A DNA stretch of 64,000 nucleotides from Ulva prolifera (GCA_023078555.1 CM041196.1:7947985-8011984); one strand, 5' to 3'; counted from the first letter of the stretch, positions 34,256-45,946 are shown. Translations and numbers: made by a program. Notes: generated by a model from the letters alone, not told the origin.

Positions 34256-34979
34256 TAGCGACATCGAATTCTAATAAAAGATTCAACACCCAATTGTCAG
34301 AAACGCTATCATTTGTGTAGGTCCGCGCAGGTCCGCGCAGTCCTCATGCATGTCAGGTCCGAACAGCCAGCATCTCATATCTGTTGCGCACAGATGTAGA
34401 ACCGAGAGATGCTCAAGGCAGAGTGCTAGTACCGTGAACAGTATAGAGAAAGGTTACAACTCTTAGTGTGCACAACCATATATGCACACTGAATAGTCAG
34501 ACGACAATGATGCAATGTCCCGGCCTGTGTCTACGTGGAGCGGCGAATGAGAAATAAACAATTCTTCGCGTCCCGGGCTTCTCGTCGCTGACGCGACGAG
34601 CTACAAAACAATGCATTGTGCCCTGTCCGTAGCAGCGCAAGTATGACGACGGTACACCAAATGACCGATGGTACTACGCCGTGTCCCAAGCTTTAGTGCA
34701 TGTTGTCAATCCCACCTATTGCAAGCTAAAGCACTGCACATCCATCAAGAGCCCTGACAATCGCAACTCTTCATCATTGATTGGCATGCTATCTGCAGCC
34801 ATTTATTCCAATCAATAAGCAATGGGACATCGGTGTGACGAGCGCCAAAACAATTATCTGCGCTGTCCGGTCCGGTCAAGCAGGCGACCAACGAACCTCG
34901 AAGAAATGATCTAACTGTCTGTCCCTTTTGCCGCTGGAGCGACGGCCAAAAAAACGAAAACAATGATTTTGGCGTCCTG
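34256..34979. other. No gene
   Basis: Short frames only. A small direct repeat GGTCCGCGCA lies at about 34319-34338. The left part of the copia gag fragment may extend below 34980 without recognisable similarity. Confidence 0.4.
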
Positions 34980-35626
34980 TCCTGGCACGTGCCGCAACGT
35001 GTCTTACATTTACTACGGTATTCCAAGTCCAGTGGTGGTAGTGCAAAGCACAAAACTGCCATTACCTTGTTATGAGTGATTGTGTCAGAAGGTGATGAAG
35101 GCCATGGCCTTTGAGCCACAACTCAACACGAAACTCAAACGTTGAGAATCGTTCACCTTTACTAAAATCCCATTGTGGGGACTTCCCTTTGTCAATCGCG
35201 GGCTCACGGAAGTTCATAGATCTCATTGCGTCAACTATGGCATTAGCATCAACGAAGTTCGCATTCAGATGACTATTACCTGAGTCAACTATTACCTGAG
35301 TCAACATCAACTTCAGCCTGGGCCGCAGCACGCAGAGCTTCCGCCTCAGCCTCGGCAGCTTCACGAGCCTGTTCTGCGCCCGCTAGAGCAGCACGAACAT
35401 TGCTTGCTTCAACCCGAGCTTGCTCCGCCGTAGCGTTAGCAACTTCAAGCTGAGAGGCAGCTTGTGCAGCTTGTTCACGTCTAGTACCAGCGGCTGGCCC
35501 ATCAGCACGGCTAGTAGTGGGAACGCCACCAGGTGCATCGCCCAAAGCATGCAAGAGAGCAGCTTGCCTCTCAGCTGCGGTCGTAGCCTCAGCTTCAAGA
35601 GCAGCTTCCTCTTCTGGTGATGACAT
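34980..35626 (-). pseudogene. Copia family B gag fragment (copy B2)
   Basis: ATG at 35626; the first 100 codons are Ala/Glu-rich and coiled-coil-like, then NFREPAIDKGKSPQWDFSKG and FSTFEFRVELWLKGHGLHHL, closely matching the gag at 38558-39539. A 16-bp tandem duplication (35273-35304) creates a frameshift; without it the frame would be continuous. Similarity fades after about 34980. The DNA just upstream (35640-35800) resembles the leader of the 37.9-kb copy, including a shared GACCAGATCAACCG. No LTR is visible. A dead fragment. Confidence 0.75.
35273..35304. repeat. 16-bp tandem duplication inside gag
   Basis: CTATTACCTGAGTCAA occurs twice in a row. Its length breaks the reading frame of the B2 gag. 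Confidence 0.9.
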
Positions 35627-35639
35627 GGTCTACCTGCAG

Positions 35640-36822
35640 CGAGCGATCTCTTCTCTCGCGCGGGCAGCTTCGTCGGCCGGCCCGTGGACCGTCACGACTA
35701 ATCTAATATAAACCGCAGCCACACAACTCGCAATCAAACATGCGAATTACTACTGTTGACTATCATGCGGTTGATCTGGTCATATGACTACGCATTAAAG
35801 CAGCGCAGATGCCCTTGGGCATGCGCGGCCATATGACACACCATTATTATGCACAACGAATGCAGCCGCACAAACGTTCATCGATACCATGCTATAAGCA
35901 AGGACCTATGCGCAGCATTCATCAAGCTAGCTAGTGGGTTGTAGAGCCGTTACCTGCGGTGCCCGAAACGCTAATGGGGCCTTTCAACATAAACATCACC
36001 GTAAGCAGTATCAGAGGTGGGCAGAGGCTGCACAAGCAGCGCACCACCACGGACTCTATGTATGTGCATGTATGCATGAAAGTGCGACGACCAGAACCAC
36101 AGGCATTTACAGTGCACGAGAGCAGGCGTGGATGGCCTGGTTGAATAGAGGGCGTTTTTGTGAGTCTCATGACACTACAAGAACGCCAGACAGGTGATAA
36201 TGTGCATTTCGGCAACACATTAGCGGCTAAACACTGTGAAAGCAGTGTCGTGATGTGGATGAAATGTTCGGAGAATGCCGCTCCGATGTGTGTGAGCTAC
36301 ACACTTTACGTCCTCGTGTGACCGGAATGTGCCATGTGCTAAGAACGGTCGACGCGCTTCCAATGTTGCAGATGTACACTCTGGCATGACGAGTGGCCGA
36401 ACTGTCCTCGATGTACGTTGGAGTGTGCACGCGAGTACAAGAGATTTGCATTATGGCGTATGCACGTGGACCGGAAAGATGTGCTTGTCGAGTACAGCTC
36501 GCGCATGGCGTGTACACCTTCATAAAACCCAGGCATCATTGACACATTCCAAGCACTCTTCATCCGAACGTGTACTCGCCGGGTGCAGGCATCGTGTACT
36601 GTTGCGGGGCGATGATGTACACGTGGTGTACATGACTAGCAGTATCATGAATTAATAATAATTCGGTTCCACGGTGCGTCGGCAGGCCTATTTACATCAT
36701 CAATATCATATAATAGCTTATTCTTATGTTGCAAAGCATCGTGGTTCACAGCATGATCCACCGTTGCACTAAGCTTAAGCAACAGGCACCAGATGGCTGA
36801 TCCCTCCGTCATAGTGCCTACT
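35640..36822. other. No gene recognised
   Basis: The right-most 160 bases on the B2 side look like copia leader. The rest has only short frames. It includes the region downstream of the unknown gene's stop codon (36825). Confidence 0.4.
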
Positions 36823-37917
36823 CTATAGACTATGAAGGTCGTAGAGAGATATCTTCTTCTCCATTAGATGAACCTTGGTCGCCTGCATATGTAAAAGAGC
36901 GGTAACTGCACCTGACAGCTGTATTCAGATTATGTGGCAAGATACAGCTCACACATCCAAGGCGACACGTAGTGCACACTCAGGTCAGGACAGACCTTGA
37001 GCTCTGTGATCTTTCCCTGAGCTATACGGATCTTGGGTTGGGTGTGGTTGCGATTACCAGCGCCTGGCTGCTTGAGTTCAAGGATGACAGCTTCTTGCTC
37101 TTGGATTAGCCGCTTGGTAGCTTCGATGTCATGGTTCAGTCTAGCTGTCTCACTTTCAATGTACGACTTCCCGTACGTTCGCTCACTGTTTGGACCAGTT
37201 GAGCTGATCTGCATACAGTCTCGCACGGTATTGAGCCTGCCTATAGGCTGTGTGTGGTTCCGGTGTAGTGACACTGCAGCTGTATTGAGGCAAAGGTACA
37301 TGCGGTCTTGCTCACCTGAACCTCGAGTGACTTGAGTGTAGCATCTCCATTTCCTGGCTCCTTGTCGCTCAAAGGCAGTCCGAGCAGATCGTCCTCAGTC
37401 AGTCCCATCATTCTCACTGCGTTATCGATTGCTACTTCTGTTACACCCGCATGTGCGAACGTATGGGTTGCTGGTGCCTGGTCGTTCTGGTGCAGCTCTA
37501 GCTGCTCTGAAGCTAGGTGGGCTAGCTGCTCACAGAACTGGGCTGGGGAGACATAAGACTTCTCGCGAGGGGGGTGTGGTGAGCCCTGCAGTAACGAGAC
37601 AACTGAGCTCAGCTGTGTATTGGGATGGCGATAAATACAAGGCACTTTGCCTGCAGCTGAGATGCTGGCACCTGCACTGCTAGCAGTCTGCTTTGATGCC
37701 ATGCCGTGTTATTACTGGCCAAGTAACTTCCTTCAAAGTCGTTGCTGATATCAATGCCTAGTTCTGGACCTGCACTGTCAGGCTGTGGTCTCTTGCTGCC
37801 CACCTCGACAGGTTCCATTGGCCTGACGTTTGCTGTTGCGGGTGTTAATCCCATGAAACGGATTGTTCTTGATATGTCCTTCTCTTCAACCACTGCTCTT
37901 GAGTTGTTGTGCAACGC
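36823..37917 (-). CDS. Unknown multi-exon gene, 5' side cut by an LTR
   Basis: Exons in transcript order: 37917-37728, 37650-37316, 37208-36996, 36882-36823. They sum to 798 bases (265 codons plus stop), with matching phases and YGCAG acceptors. No domain recognised. Exon 1 contains DISRTIRFMGLTPATANV. Exon 2 has a Ser/Pro-rich start, then a helical region and MMGLTEDDLLGLPLSD. Exon 3 is strongly helical and coiled-coil-like (ESETARLNHDIEATKRLIQE). Exon 4 ends LMEKKISLYDLHSL. The fit of four exons argues against chance. The acceptor of exon 1 is only 14 bases from the start of the B-family LTR (37932), so the upstream part of the gene has been displaced. Could be a host gene fragment or a gene carried by an element. 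Confidence 0.6.
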
Positions 37918-37931
37918 CTGCAGGTTCTCAA

Positions 37932-38305
37932 TGTCATAAATCAGTGTCTAGGTACACCTGCAATGCATGACACGCAAGTCTGCGCATGGGTATGGTGGCC
38001 AGGGCCCAACCCGTGTTATGTTAGGATAGTATGCATGAGCATAATTGGGGCGCTCCGTGAGCGGCTCGCCCCGGGCCATTGTCATTGGGCCACGGTAGAC
38101 ATGCACGAATGGTCGCATATAGTCGCATGCGTCCAAGTCTGAAGTAACCTTTCTCTTACATCTTCCATAGGTTCCTGCACTGTCTTGCATCCAGTGCAGT
38201 ATACTCCCTGATCTGTGTAGTGACCTTTCGTACGACCTGGCGGCTCTCCAGGTATAGGCACTACTAACCTCCTAATGCACACATAATAGGTTCTCGTTTA
38301 TAACA
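37932..38305 (+). repeat. LTR of copia family B (5')
   Basis: 374 bp, TGTCATAAAT...TTTATAACA, bounded by TG and CA, followed directly by a primer-binding site. Matches 54497-54871 with about 13 differences. Confidence 0.9.
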
Positions 38306-38319
38306 TGGTATCGGTGATG
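38306..38319 (+). promoter_or_regulatory. Primer-binding site, copia B
   Basis: TGGTATCGGTGATG starts right after the LTR. The first seven bases equal the initiator-methionine tRNA primer site common in copia elements (TGGTATC...). Confidence 0.75.
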
Positions 38320-38557
38320 TGTTGTGTCGCTGCATTAGTTGCGCGATGAGGTGGTTGTCATATGATTGCGCGCGGCTACGGGCAACCGCACTGTCATCAG
38401 TGCGTAATCAATGACCAGATCAACCGTCATTATGTCACAGGTTGTCACATGTTTGATTGTGAAATGAATGACGACGGTCTAGGATTGTGCGTCGTCAAAG
38501 CCTACGGGTTTGATCGACTTGACCCTTAGCGAAGCAGATTTGTTTCGTTGCAGGTAG

Positions 38558-39539
38558 ATGTCTAATCCTAAATCAGTCGAGAACTTTGATGCTGAAGCTA
38601 TGGCTGATGCACAAAGACTCGAGGCTGAGCGCTCAGCCATGGCTGTAGCTGCTCAAGCCACAGGTAGGGCTGCAGGAGCTGGTGCTAGCTCACAAGGCCT
38701 TGCAGCCGGCACCCGAGGGCATGCTGCTGCTGCCCGAGCTGCCTCTCAGCTTGAGGCTGCCAATGCTATGGCAATGCGCGCCCAGGTTGAAGCAAACTCT
38801 CTCCGTGATGCTTTACAGCGAGCGGAACAGGCGCGATCAGATGCTGAGGCTCCGGCTGCTGCGCTGCGAGCTATGGCTCAAGGCAATGCTGACCTTGTCG
38901 CTGATCTCCATTCGCCTGGTACCGTAGTCGATGCTAATGCTATTGTAGATGCAATGAGAGCTGTGTCTATGCGTGAACCCGCAATAGACAAAGGCAAGAC
39001 CCCGTCTTGGGATTTTGCAAGGGGCGAGAGGTTCTCAACCTTTGAGTTCCGTGTCGAGCTATGGTTGAAAGGCCATGGCCTGTACCATTTGCTCACTGTT
39101 TTCCCCAGTAGACCTGAGACAAGTGTCCATGATAAGGTGTTGGCTGTAGTCTGTTTTCAGCTGCCTACACAGGACTTGGAGGATGTCCGTGTTCATACTA
39201 CGCTGTGTGATATTTGGGCTGCCTTGAGAGCCAAGTATATGCCCAGCAAAGAGGCTGAGGTTAGGAGTCTCTGGGATAGCTTCTCTCGTGCCACGCTCAG
39301 AGGTGCCAGGGCAAAACAAGTTGAGGATTATTGTACACTCATCATGTCGCTGGTGAACCAGCTTACTGCTCTCGGTGCTGCACCTGCTCCATATCAGGTC
39401 AGCAACAAGTTGTTTGAGCCTCTCGGCCGAGAGTATGTATCATTGCGTAGTGAGCAGGGCGGAAAAGATTTCCTGACTCAGATAGCTGCCATTACCAACC
39501 ATGCCCAGGCTTCAGATGCCTGTGGCCCCGCACATTCCG
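38558..39539 (+). CDS. Copia B gag (N-terminal part, truncated by insertion)
   Basis: Opens at ATG 38558 after a 250-base leader. The first 110 codons are Ala/Glu-rich and probably coiled-coil. Then come MREPAIDKGKTPSWDFARG, FSTFEFRVELWLKGHGLYHL and LCDIWAALRAKYMPSKEAEV, typical of copia Gag (UBN2-type) proteins. The frame is intact to about 39539, where homology to the next gag part stops at an ACATTCCG that is repeated at 43493, where gag resumes with its glycine-rich region and zinc knuckle. The frame downstream of 39540 stays open to 39877 but is no longer gag. Confidence 0.8.
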
Positions 39540-39779
39540 CCCGAATTGCCATGTTGCTCTCTTCGATCGATGTTCGACCTGTCTGGCAGATGACATGGCA
39601 TCTCGGCAGATGGCAGCTATCAGCTGCACTGCCATCCTACACCGCGATCATAGAGTCATTTCAAAACTGCTACGGGTACATTGATATATATCGCGTTCAC
39701 TGTAAACGCGTAATTTGTGGAGTGTTCCAGTGTTATCGCATGCTCATTTGTTCAACAACTTTCACCAGTGCACGACTTG

Positions 39780-40179
39780 CAATATGCCTGTCGCGAAACA
39801 ACTTGTGTGTGGACCAACGTACTGGAACCTCAGCGCGCTGTATCCAATTGGTATGGCGATGGACGATCCATCCGTAGTATCAAATCCTCAGCTCTGGAGC
39901 CGTCGCGGCTCTATCGTCAAGCTGTACACACTGTATGCTTGCTCATACGAAGGGCTTCCAGCTCAATCTGATGGGCGACAGATGGACCCAGAACGGACGT
40001 GTCCAGTGCAGAGGTGCTAAGTTGCCCGACTGGTCTGAATTGGTCCCTAATAGTTGGCCCGCACAGTCCTACCTACGGAGATTCCTTGGCGCCCGCATTG
40101 ACGTCTGTACCGAGCTATTGGATTCATGCACCACCCTGCAAGACCATTTCTGTGCCATCGGATCGTTGGAAGGATGGTC

Positions 40180-40218
<39 letters not shown>

Positions 40219-40627
40219 CGTCCAGCATGATTATCCTCCTTGCCTGCAGTTTGCACACCTGGATTAGGCTGAGATGGAAGAATTGTGGGAAGCTGTTGAG
40301 CAACGCCGAGAACACTATTGCAATAAAACACTCGATGGTCCACGTGGTGGTGTGAAGCTGTCGAAGGGCAATTTGTATTGCCCACTATTCATTGATCACT
40401 TTCCACACCTATACATCTTCAGCCTACCGATAGAGAAAATGTTTTCTGACATCACGCCTGCCCTAGAGGCCGAGCCGGATGAGGCACGCATGGAAGACAT
40501 TGAATTCGTTGCTATCTCTGCGGATGTTGCCCGTTTCAATGCAGCGTTGTCCAAACGCGTCGATGCTGTGGTGGAGACTACGCAATGCAGCAATGTGTCG
40601 TCTTCCTGCAAACGTATTCGCACATAG
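39780..40627 (+). pseudogene. Possible second coding unit of the Rep element, broken
   Basis: Plus-strand pieces in changing frames read like one protein: a first part containing CGPTYWNLSALYPIGMAMDD, then KLPDWSELVPNSWPAQSYLR, and after a (TA)n run the frame 40274-40627 (MEELWEAVEQRREHYCNK start). At least two frame changes are needed. No family recognised. It ends 180 bases from the end of the minus-strand Rep gene, so the two would converge. Confidence 0.3.
40192..40217. repeat. (TA)13 microsatellite
   Basis: Alternating TA for about 26 bases. It lies within the possible plus-strand coding unit and has probably shifted its frame. Confidence 0.95.
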
Positions 40628-40806
40628 TGAATGAAATTGCTCAATTGCGACCAGTATTACGAAGTGTAATTGTATTGATTACACTCAGTTTGCTATATTG
40701 TGCGTTTTCACCAGTTTATCATTGCATTTGCACTCATAGGTGTAGTACAGATTCACAGATTTTGGAGTTCACATCGCAATTCACATGAGACCACCACCGT
40801 AAAAAA

Positions 40807-43080
40807 TCATTGCTCACTACCCATATCTACGTCTTGCATATCCAGATCCTGCAAACGGTTCTGTACAACTCCTATGCGCTCAAGCGGTTGTGCATCCTCC
40901 TCGGGATCAAGGTGAGCGAAAGCAACAGCTTCCGCAGCATCATCCATCAAATCACCTTCAACATCATCTGCGCCATGTACATCGTCTTCCAAAGCACCAT
41001 CAAACCCGGCTGCAGGATGCTCTGGACCTATCCAGTCGGGCACGTGCATCACACCCTGAGTTGCTATCTCTAGGTCATCTATTTCGTATGTCGGCATCTG
41101 CAGCAATGCCAAGTTCCGCAATGGGTCTTCGCCCATGCGAGGGGCTTGATCACGAGCTAGAATGCTTCGTGCTGCACGCACATATTTCTTCATTTGTTCT
41201 AAGGGCATGGAATCGTATTCTGCATTCGCTGGTCGAATTGATCACGGTTGATGGTGTCGCTGGTCGAATTGATCACGGTTGAACACATTGAAAACATCAT
41301 TCACCCACACATGCCCCATCGACAGTCGTAAAGCGTTGATGTTCCGTCTGTATGACTCCAACGCAGTTTGATCAACGGCTGCACCACCCGATGCATCAAG
41401 CCACTTCGGACTAAATGCGTATCTCCCGTCCAGTAGCATGAATCGCACAACGTGTGTGGCATGCATCATGGTCGATAGCGGAAAACAGTACAGCTGTTCA
41501 TACTTCACCACAATGTCAAGCCATCCAGTCGGAAGCAGCATTGATCGTCTTTTGAATACATTGTAACCCACAACAGCTTGATGTGCATCACGGCATTCTT
41601 GCAGCCGTTGTGCCGACATGTTTTGTCTGAACACACTCTCACACCATCTGTTGCCCATTTCTTTCAGTGGATATCCGAGAATAGCTTCACGTTTCACCGA
41701 ATCATCTTCTTTACGGCATATGATCTGCATACGCCAACTTTGAAGGACTTGACGCACGAGTGTGAAAGAGTTGCAATCCATTGCTCACGTGCTGCGCACA
41801 CCTTCATTCGAATATTCTCTGCATTGGACTGCCGCTGTAAATTGCCATTGGGGTCTAGTCCGGCCACATCCATCATCACGAACAATAAATTGTGAATCTT
41901 CGTGCCTGCAAACAACACCCCACTATGCAGGTGGGTTGCTTGCCACTGGCCACGACACTTCATGCGAGTCACGTACTTGCTTCGGACATGCTCAACCCAT
42001 TGTTCACGCCCATGACCACCATTCCTTGAATATGCTTGCGGTAGTTCGTGTCACCGCGCTCCGTCATGCAGACACCCTCATCAATGTACCCTTTAGCGCC
42101 CAGAGCATTCATTGCTTCGGTAAACTTTCTTCGGAACCTGTCTGGAATCTCATGGCCGAGCTTGCCAAAGGTGATGCTTACTCATGTAGGATCTAGCATG
42201 CCCTCCTCAAAAAGCTCGGACATACGCTCTTCGATTCCCTGAAACACGGCATGCACTCACCCAATACATGCTCATTGTGTGTCCCGTACTGCCCGAGATG
42301 GTTGCTACTTCTGCGACAACACTGGCTGCCGCAGATACCATACCTGTGCTGCTGCAGCTGCCGTGACAATAGGTTGTTGCGTCGTCGCGCAGAAGTTAGG
42401 ATCTCACAGTTGCTGAAACGTACAGCCTGCAGCACACCAGCTTCCGATCACAACGACGGACACCACAAGCAAAAACCAAACACAACACGCGAAGTTGACA
42501 CACTTGTGAACCTTGATGGTACCCCATGCTTCCTCTTGCCTGCGATCAAAGGCTCTGCGTGTCCCACACCCTCACCCAATACATACAACATCATCAGGCA
42601 TGGACTCTGGGATGTATTTGTGCCCACTTCCGCATTGGCACCGAACATAATTGGTCGAAATAACCGATTGCTTTTGGTGGTCGCGGTCGATCTGGGTGGG
42701 CTCCAGCACACCACGGTGCTACTATAGCGCGAAGCGAATGCTAGCTGACAGGCCTGATCCCCAAACATCTTCTCACACCCATTCACACCCTTGATTGCCG
42801 CACAGTATTTGTCACGAACTTCCAACAGCGTGGCTTTTTGCATATTCAAGTAAGCACGCGCCTCGTTGTCAATGTGTATTTTCAATGCGGCTGTCGCCCA
42901 GTGTTCGGGCTTTTCCCAAACCGTCACGATGTGGTCAGCGATACCTTCCCTCACGTCATCAACGGTCTTATCATCAAGGTTCACGATTTCGTTCTTGTCG
43001 TAACACGCACCAAGCGCTCATTTGACGGTCCCGATGGCCGCACACCCAGCTTCAATGCGATAAACACGCAATCCCCGCCA
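40807..43080 (-). pseudogene. OTU-like protease plus HUH/Y1 Rep-like protein, decayed
   Basis: Transcript order: 43080-43015 holds GGDCVFIALKLG, the Asp-x-Cys helix of an OTU-type protease (Cys codon 43068-43070). A frameshift follows; 42984-42447 continues with FGDQACQLAFASRYSSTVV and ends its fold with LMLYVLGEGVGHAEPL-like sequence (His codon 42559-42561). Next, 42260-41990 has VSITFGKLGHEIP (motif I-like) and, 45 residues on, ERGDTNYRKHIQGMVVM, a Rep motif II of HUQ type (His 42032-42034). After frame changes, 41781-41242 contains ILGYPLKEMGNRW, a YxxKE motif III (Tyr 41671-41673). A TGA inside a 31-bp duplication (41242) precedes an acidic C-terminal tail (41208-40807). Several lesions make this copy inactive. 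The motif II to III distance (about 120 codons) is longer than in CRESS Reps. Confidence 0.5.
41227..41282. repeat. 31-bp-period tandem duplication
   Basis: CGCTGGTCGAATTGATCACG begins both copies (41227 and 41258); 25 bases match exactly. It lies in the Rep-like ORF, and the minus-strand reading meets a TGA within it. Confidence 0.85.
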
Positions 43081-43492
43081 TTTTAATTCAACGACGACGC
43101 CTCTGCTACGACGGCTATATTATACGACACCAGCGTCCGCTTCAGTAGCCCTACAGTTTCCACGGTGTCACATGCCCCGAAGGGCATTTCCGGGCTAAAA
43201 CTTGACGCTTGCACGGCTTCCGTACTTTCAGCCATCTTGAGGATTTCCGGTATGCAAACGACACCTGCTGTTTATTGCCACCGCATCCGCACCGACGTCA
43301 CATCACTGATCCACATATACCCCGTCACGGCGTATCAGCATGCAGACCGTCGTGCACGCGTTGGTAGACCGAACGACGTATGCATCCCAACGTCTCCAGT
43401 TCGAAACCCACTTGTTCCTACCTGGATGCATGCATGCATGCCACGTCTTGTGGCTTCCGGCACACATCGACGGACGAAGGGCGTGGGGTGTT

Positions 43493-45945
43493 ACATTCCG
43501 GCAAGGCGAAGCTGCCCGTCCGGCCGGGCATGGTGGTGGCAAAGCAGGCCGAGGCCACGGCCAAGGCCATGGCTACAGAGGGGGCAATGGGAACCGAGGA
43601 CAACATGCAGCTGTCGCCGCGATCGCCAATGGCGAGATGCGCACCTGCCACGTATGCAAGAAGACTGGACACCTCCAGAAGGACTGCCCGGATTTGCATC
43701 CGGAAGTCAGGAAGTATCTTCAGAACCAGGCTGCCAACAACGCCAGCCGCCAGGGACGAGGCGCCGGCACAGGATGCGGAAGAGGACGAGGCAATGGCAA
43801 CTCTGTTGCCGTCGTGCGATTTCCTAGCGACGACTTCTCCTTGACGGATGTTGCGCACCTGGGCGAAAGCCTGAACTTCCTGGTGGACAGCGGATCTAAT
43901 GTCCACGTCATTAGGAACCCCGAGATGTTCTTGTCAATACATGTTGCATCTGTAGAAAGCATTCATCCAATAGGGGATGAAGATATTCCAGTTCTGGGGG
44001 AGGGAACTATATGTTTCCGTCTAGGATCCTATGTCACGATGGATGGGGAGATCAAGGATCTGACCATTGAGATCCCGAATTGCTTGTATGTGCCGCACTG
44101 TCCTTTCAACATTTTGTCTACACATTTGTTGAAGAATGTCGGCATCACCTTGCAAACGCGTGTGGCGACAGAAGGAGGTGATCTTGTTTTTGTACTTGGG
44201 TTTTCTGACCAAGCCATGGGCCACACGGAGGGTCGGATTACTCAATCGCATGACCACCAGAATCGGCCAGTGTTTGTTGTGACTACGGATGTGGGAAGGC
44301 GAGTCCTATGGGGCTCGCGAGTTAGTAATCCCGCTGTTTGGTCTGCTGCCAATTTGGTTGCGAAACTAGAGGATGACGAGGTCTCGTACAGTCGTGTAGC
44401 TGCTTTAGTTGGGTCTCCAAATGTGCCTGGACAAGAAAATTTGAATACTACATTCTTGGCTCATGTTAGTTTCCTCACAGGAGCCACAAACCTGCGTCTG
44501 ATGGCTAAGGCCAAGATGTACCAGGGCTTGCGTATTAATCCAGCAAAAGTGAGCGATGAGATAGACAAATGCCACGGCGGTATGATTGCTAGAAAGGGTA
44601 CCGGGTCTAGTAGCCAGCACGGCGAGACAGTCACGCACTCTTGTGCGACGTATCCGGGGGCGTGCTTGCATGCAGATGTTCTAGGTCCCATTACTCCTAT
44701 GGGAGTTGGGAAAGCAAAGTATGCGCTGATTGTAGTTGATGGATTTTCCCGTTAGATTCACTATCCCTATGGATGCAAAGTCCAGAGAGCCTGAATTGCT
44801 TGTAGATATCATAGAACACTGCGATTCTACAGTTGTTCCTGGGCAAGTTGTCATCAAGAAAGGCCAGCCGCCTGTTCCAGGACGTGTTGAAATCCTGCGT
44901 GGTGACCGCGGCGGAGAATTTCTGGGCCATGTCTTCCATGCCTATCTTCGTGACAAGCACATTGTTTGGGAAGACTGTGCACCAGGCAATCATCAGGGCA
45001 ATGGCATAGCTGAGCGTGAATGTGGTGCCACTTCTGATAGATTGAGAGCGCTCATGTGTCCAACCAACATAACACGCCGTGCATGGCCTGAGGGGATGTT
45101 GTGTGGGACCGCTGCAGCGAATCTGGTTCCTAGTTCCGCTGTCATGGCCCGCTTGAAGAGGGAACATCTTGCGGACAAGCTTGAGCGCCTTTTGGCCAGG
45201 GGTCCATAAGACCACTGCCGACATTTCGGCTGTCGAACCTAGCAAAGAAACTATAGAACGAGTTAAGCAGCAGATAGATCAAGCAAAAGAAAACGAAATG
45301 CTGCGGAAAGAGTGGATAGACAATGATCTTGCAGATGTCATCCCGTATATGTTGTTCTACAAAGAGACATATGACTCTGAGCGTGTCAAGCTCATGATTG
45401 CGCAGATGCTCCCATGGGGGCTTCCGGTCTACGTCTACCTTGATTCTGATAAGTTGCGTAGGTTAGACCCCAGGGGTGAACTTGTACTGTGGATGGGGCC
45501 AGGGCAAGGGCCCCACACGAATAGAGTCTTCCAGCGTTGCCCTGGGGGTGGCAGAGTGCTGGAGGTGCGGCAAATGGCATACAGTGCTGCCATGTTGCGT
45601 GATCACTTGCGTACGCTAGATACTGTGACGCGGGGAAATGTGCCTGTGGTGCCTATGGGCCCGGAAGAGGAGTTGACGTTTGGTCCCGATCTGGAGAAGT
45701 GTGTGATGTCTGGTGCCCCTCCGTTTCCCGATCTGGATTTGATTGAGTCCCGCAAAGAGCACATGCGCGTGCAATGGCGCTGCTACTTTTGATTTCGATG
45801 GGTTCGCCATAGGTAGACAGCTTGGTGAATTACATGACAGTGATTTCATCTAGCTGGCGCCCGCGCAGAATATGGAGGACACGCCAGAGCTGCGTGACTG
45901 GCGTGAGGAATTGCAAGTAGGTCGTAGCATTGCGCCCAGAGTGTC
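43493..45945 (+). pseudogene. Copia B zinc knuckle, protease and integrase, decayed
   Basis: 43500-44750 is one frame: Gly/Arg-rich region, CCHC zinc knuckle CHVCKKTGHLQKDC, aspartic protease LNFLVDSGSNVHVI, then pre-integrase, up to the first Asp of integrase (LHADVLGPITP). A stop at 44753 and frame changes follow: 44736-45209 holds the rest of the integrase core (LRGDRGGEF and the Glu of GNGIAERECG), and 45230-45792 the region after it (WGLPVYVYLDSDKLRRL, matching copia A). The reading fades at about 45940, where a family C LTR fragment begins. Not functional. Confidence 0.75.
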
Positions 45946-45946
45946 A

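Larger units (their letters stand above)
39540..43492 (-). mobile_element. Rep-encoding (HUH/Y1-like) element with OTU-like region; Replitron-like candidate
   Basis: A 3953-bp block sits between two halves of the family B gag and is flanked by the direct repeat ACATTCCG (39532-39539 and 43493-43500). The minus strand encodes, in order, an OTU-like cysteine protease region and a Rep-like region with HIQG and YPLKE motifs. The plus strand has a possible second gene at the far end (about 39780-40627), so the two would converge. No helicase, no DDE transposase and no terminal inverted repeats are visible. Known eukaryotic transposons with a single-tyrosine HUH Rep and no helicase are the Replitrons, which generally have short direct repeats at or near their ends. 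This element fits that outline; the identification is an inference from motifs. Confidence 0.55.

Noticed and set aside
40047-40385. Frames with (Tyr-Ile)n runs
   Set aside because: Translation of the (TA)13 microsatellite on either strand.
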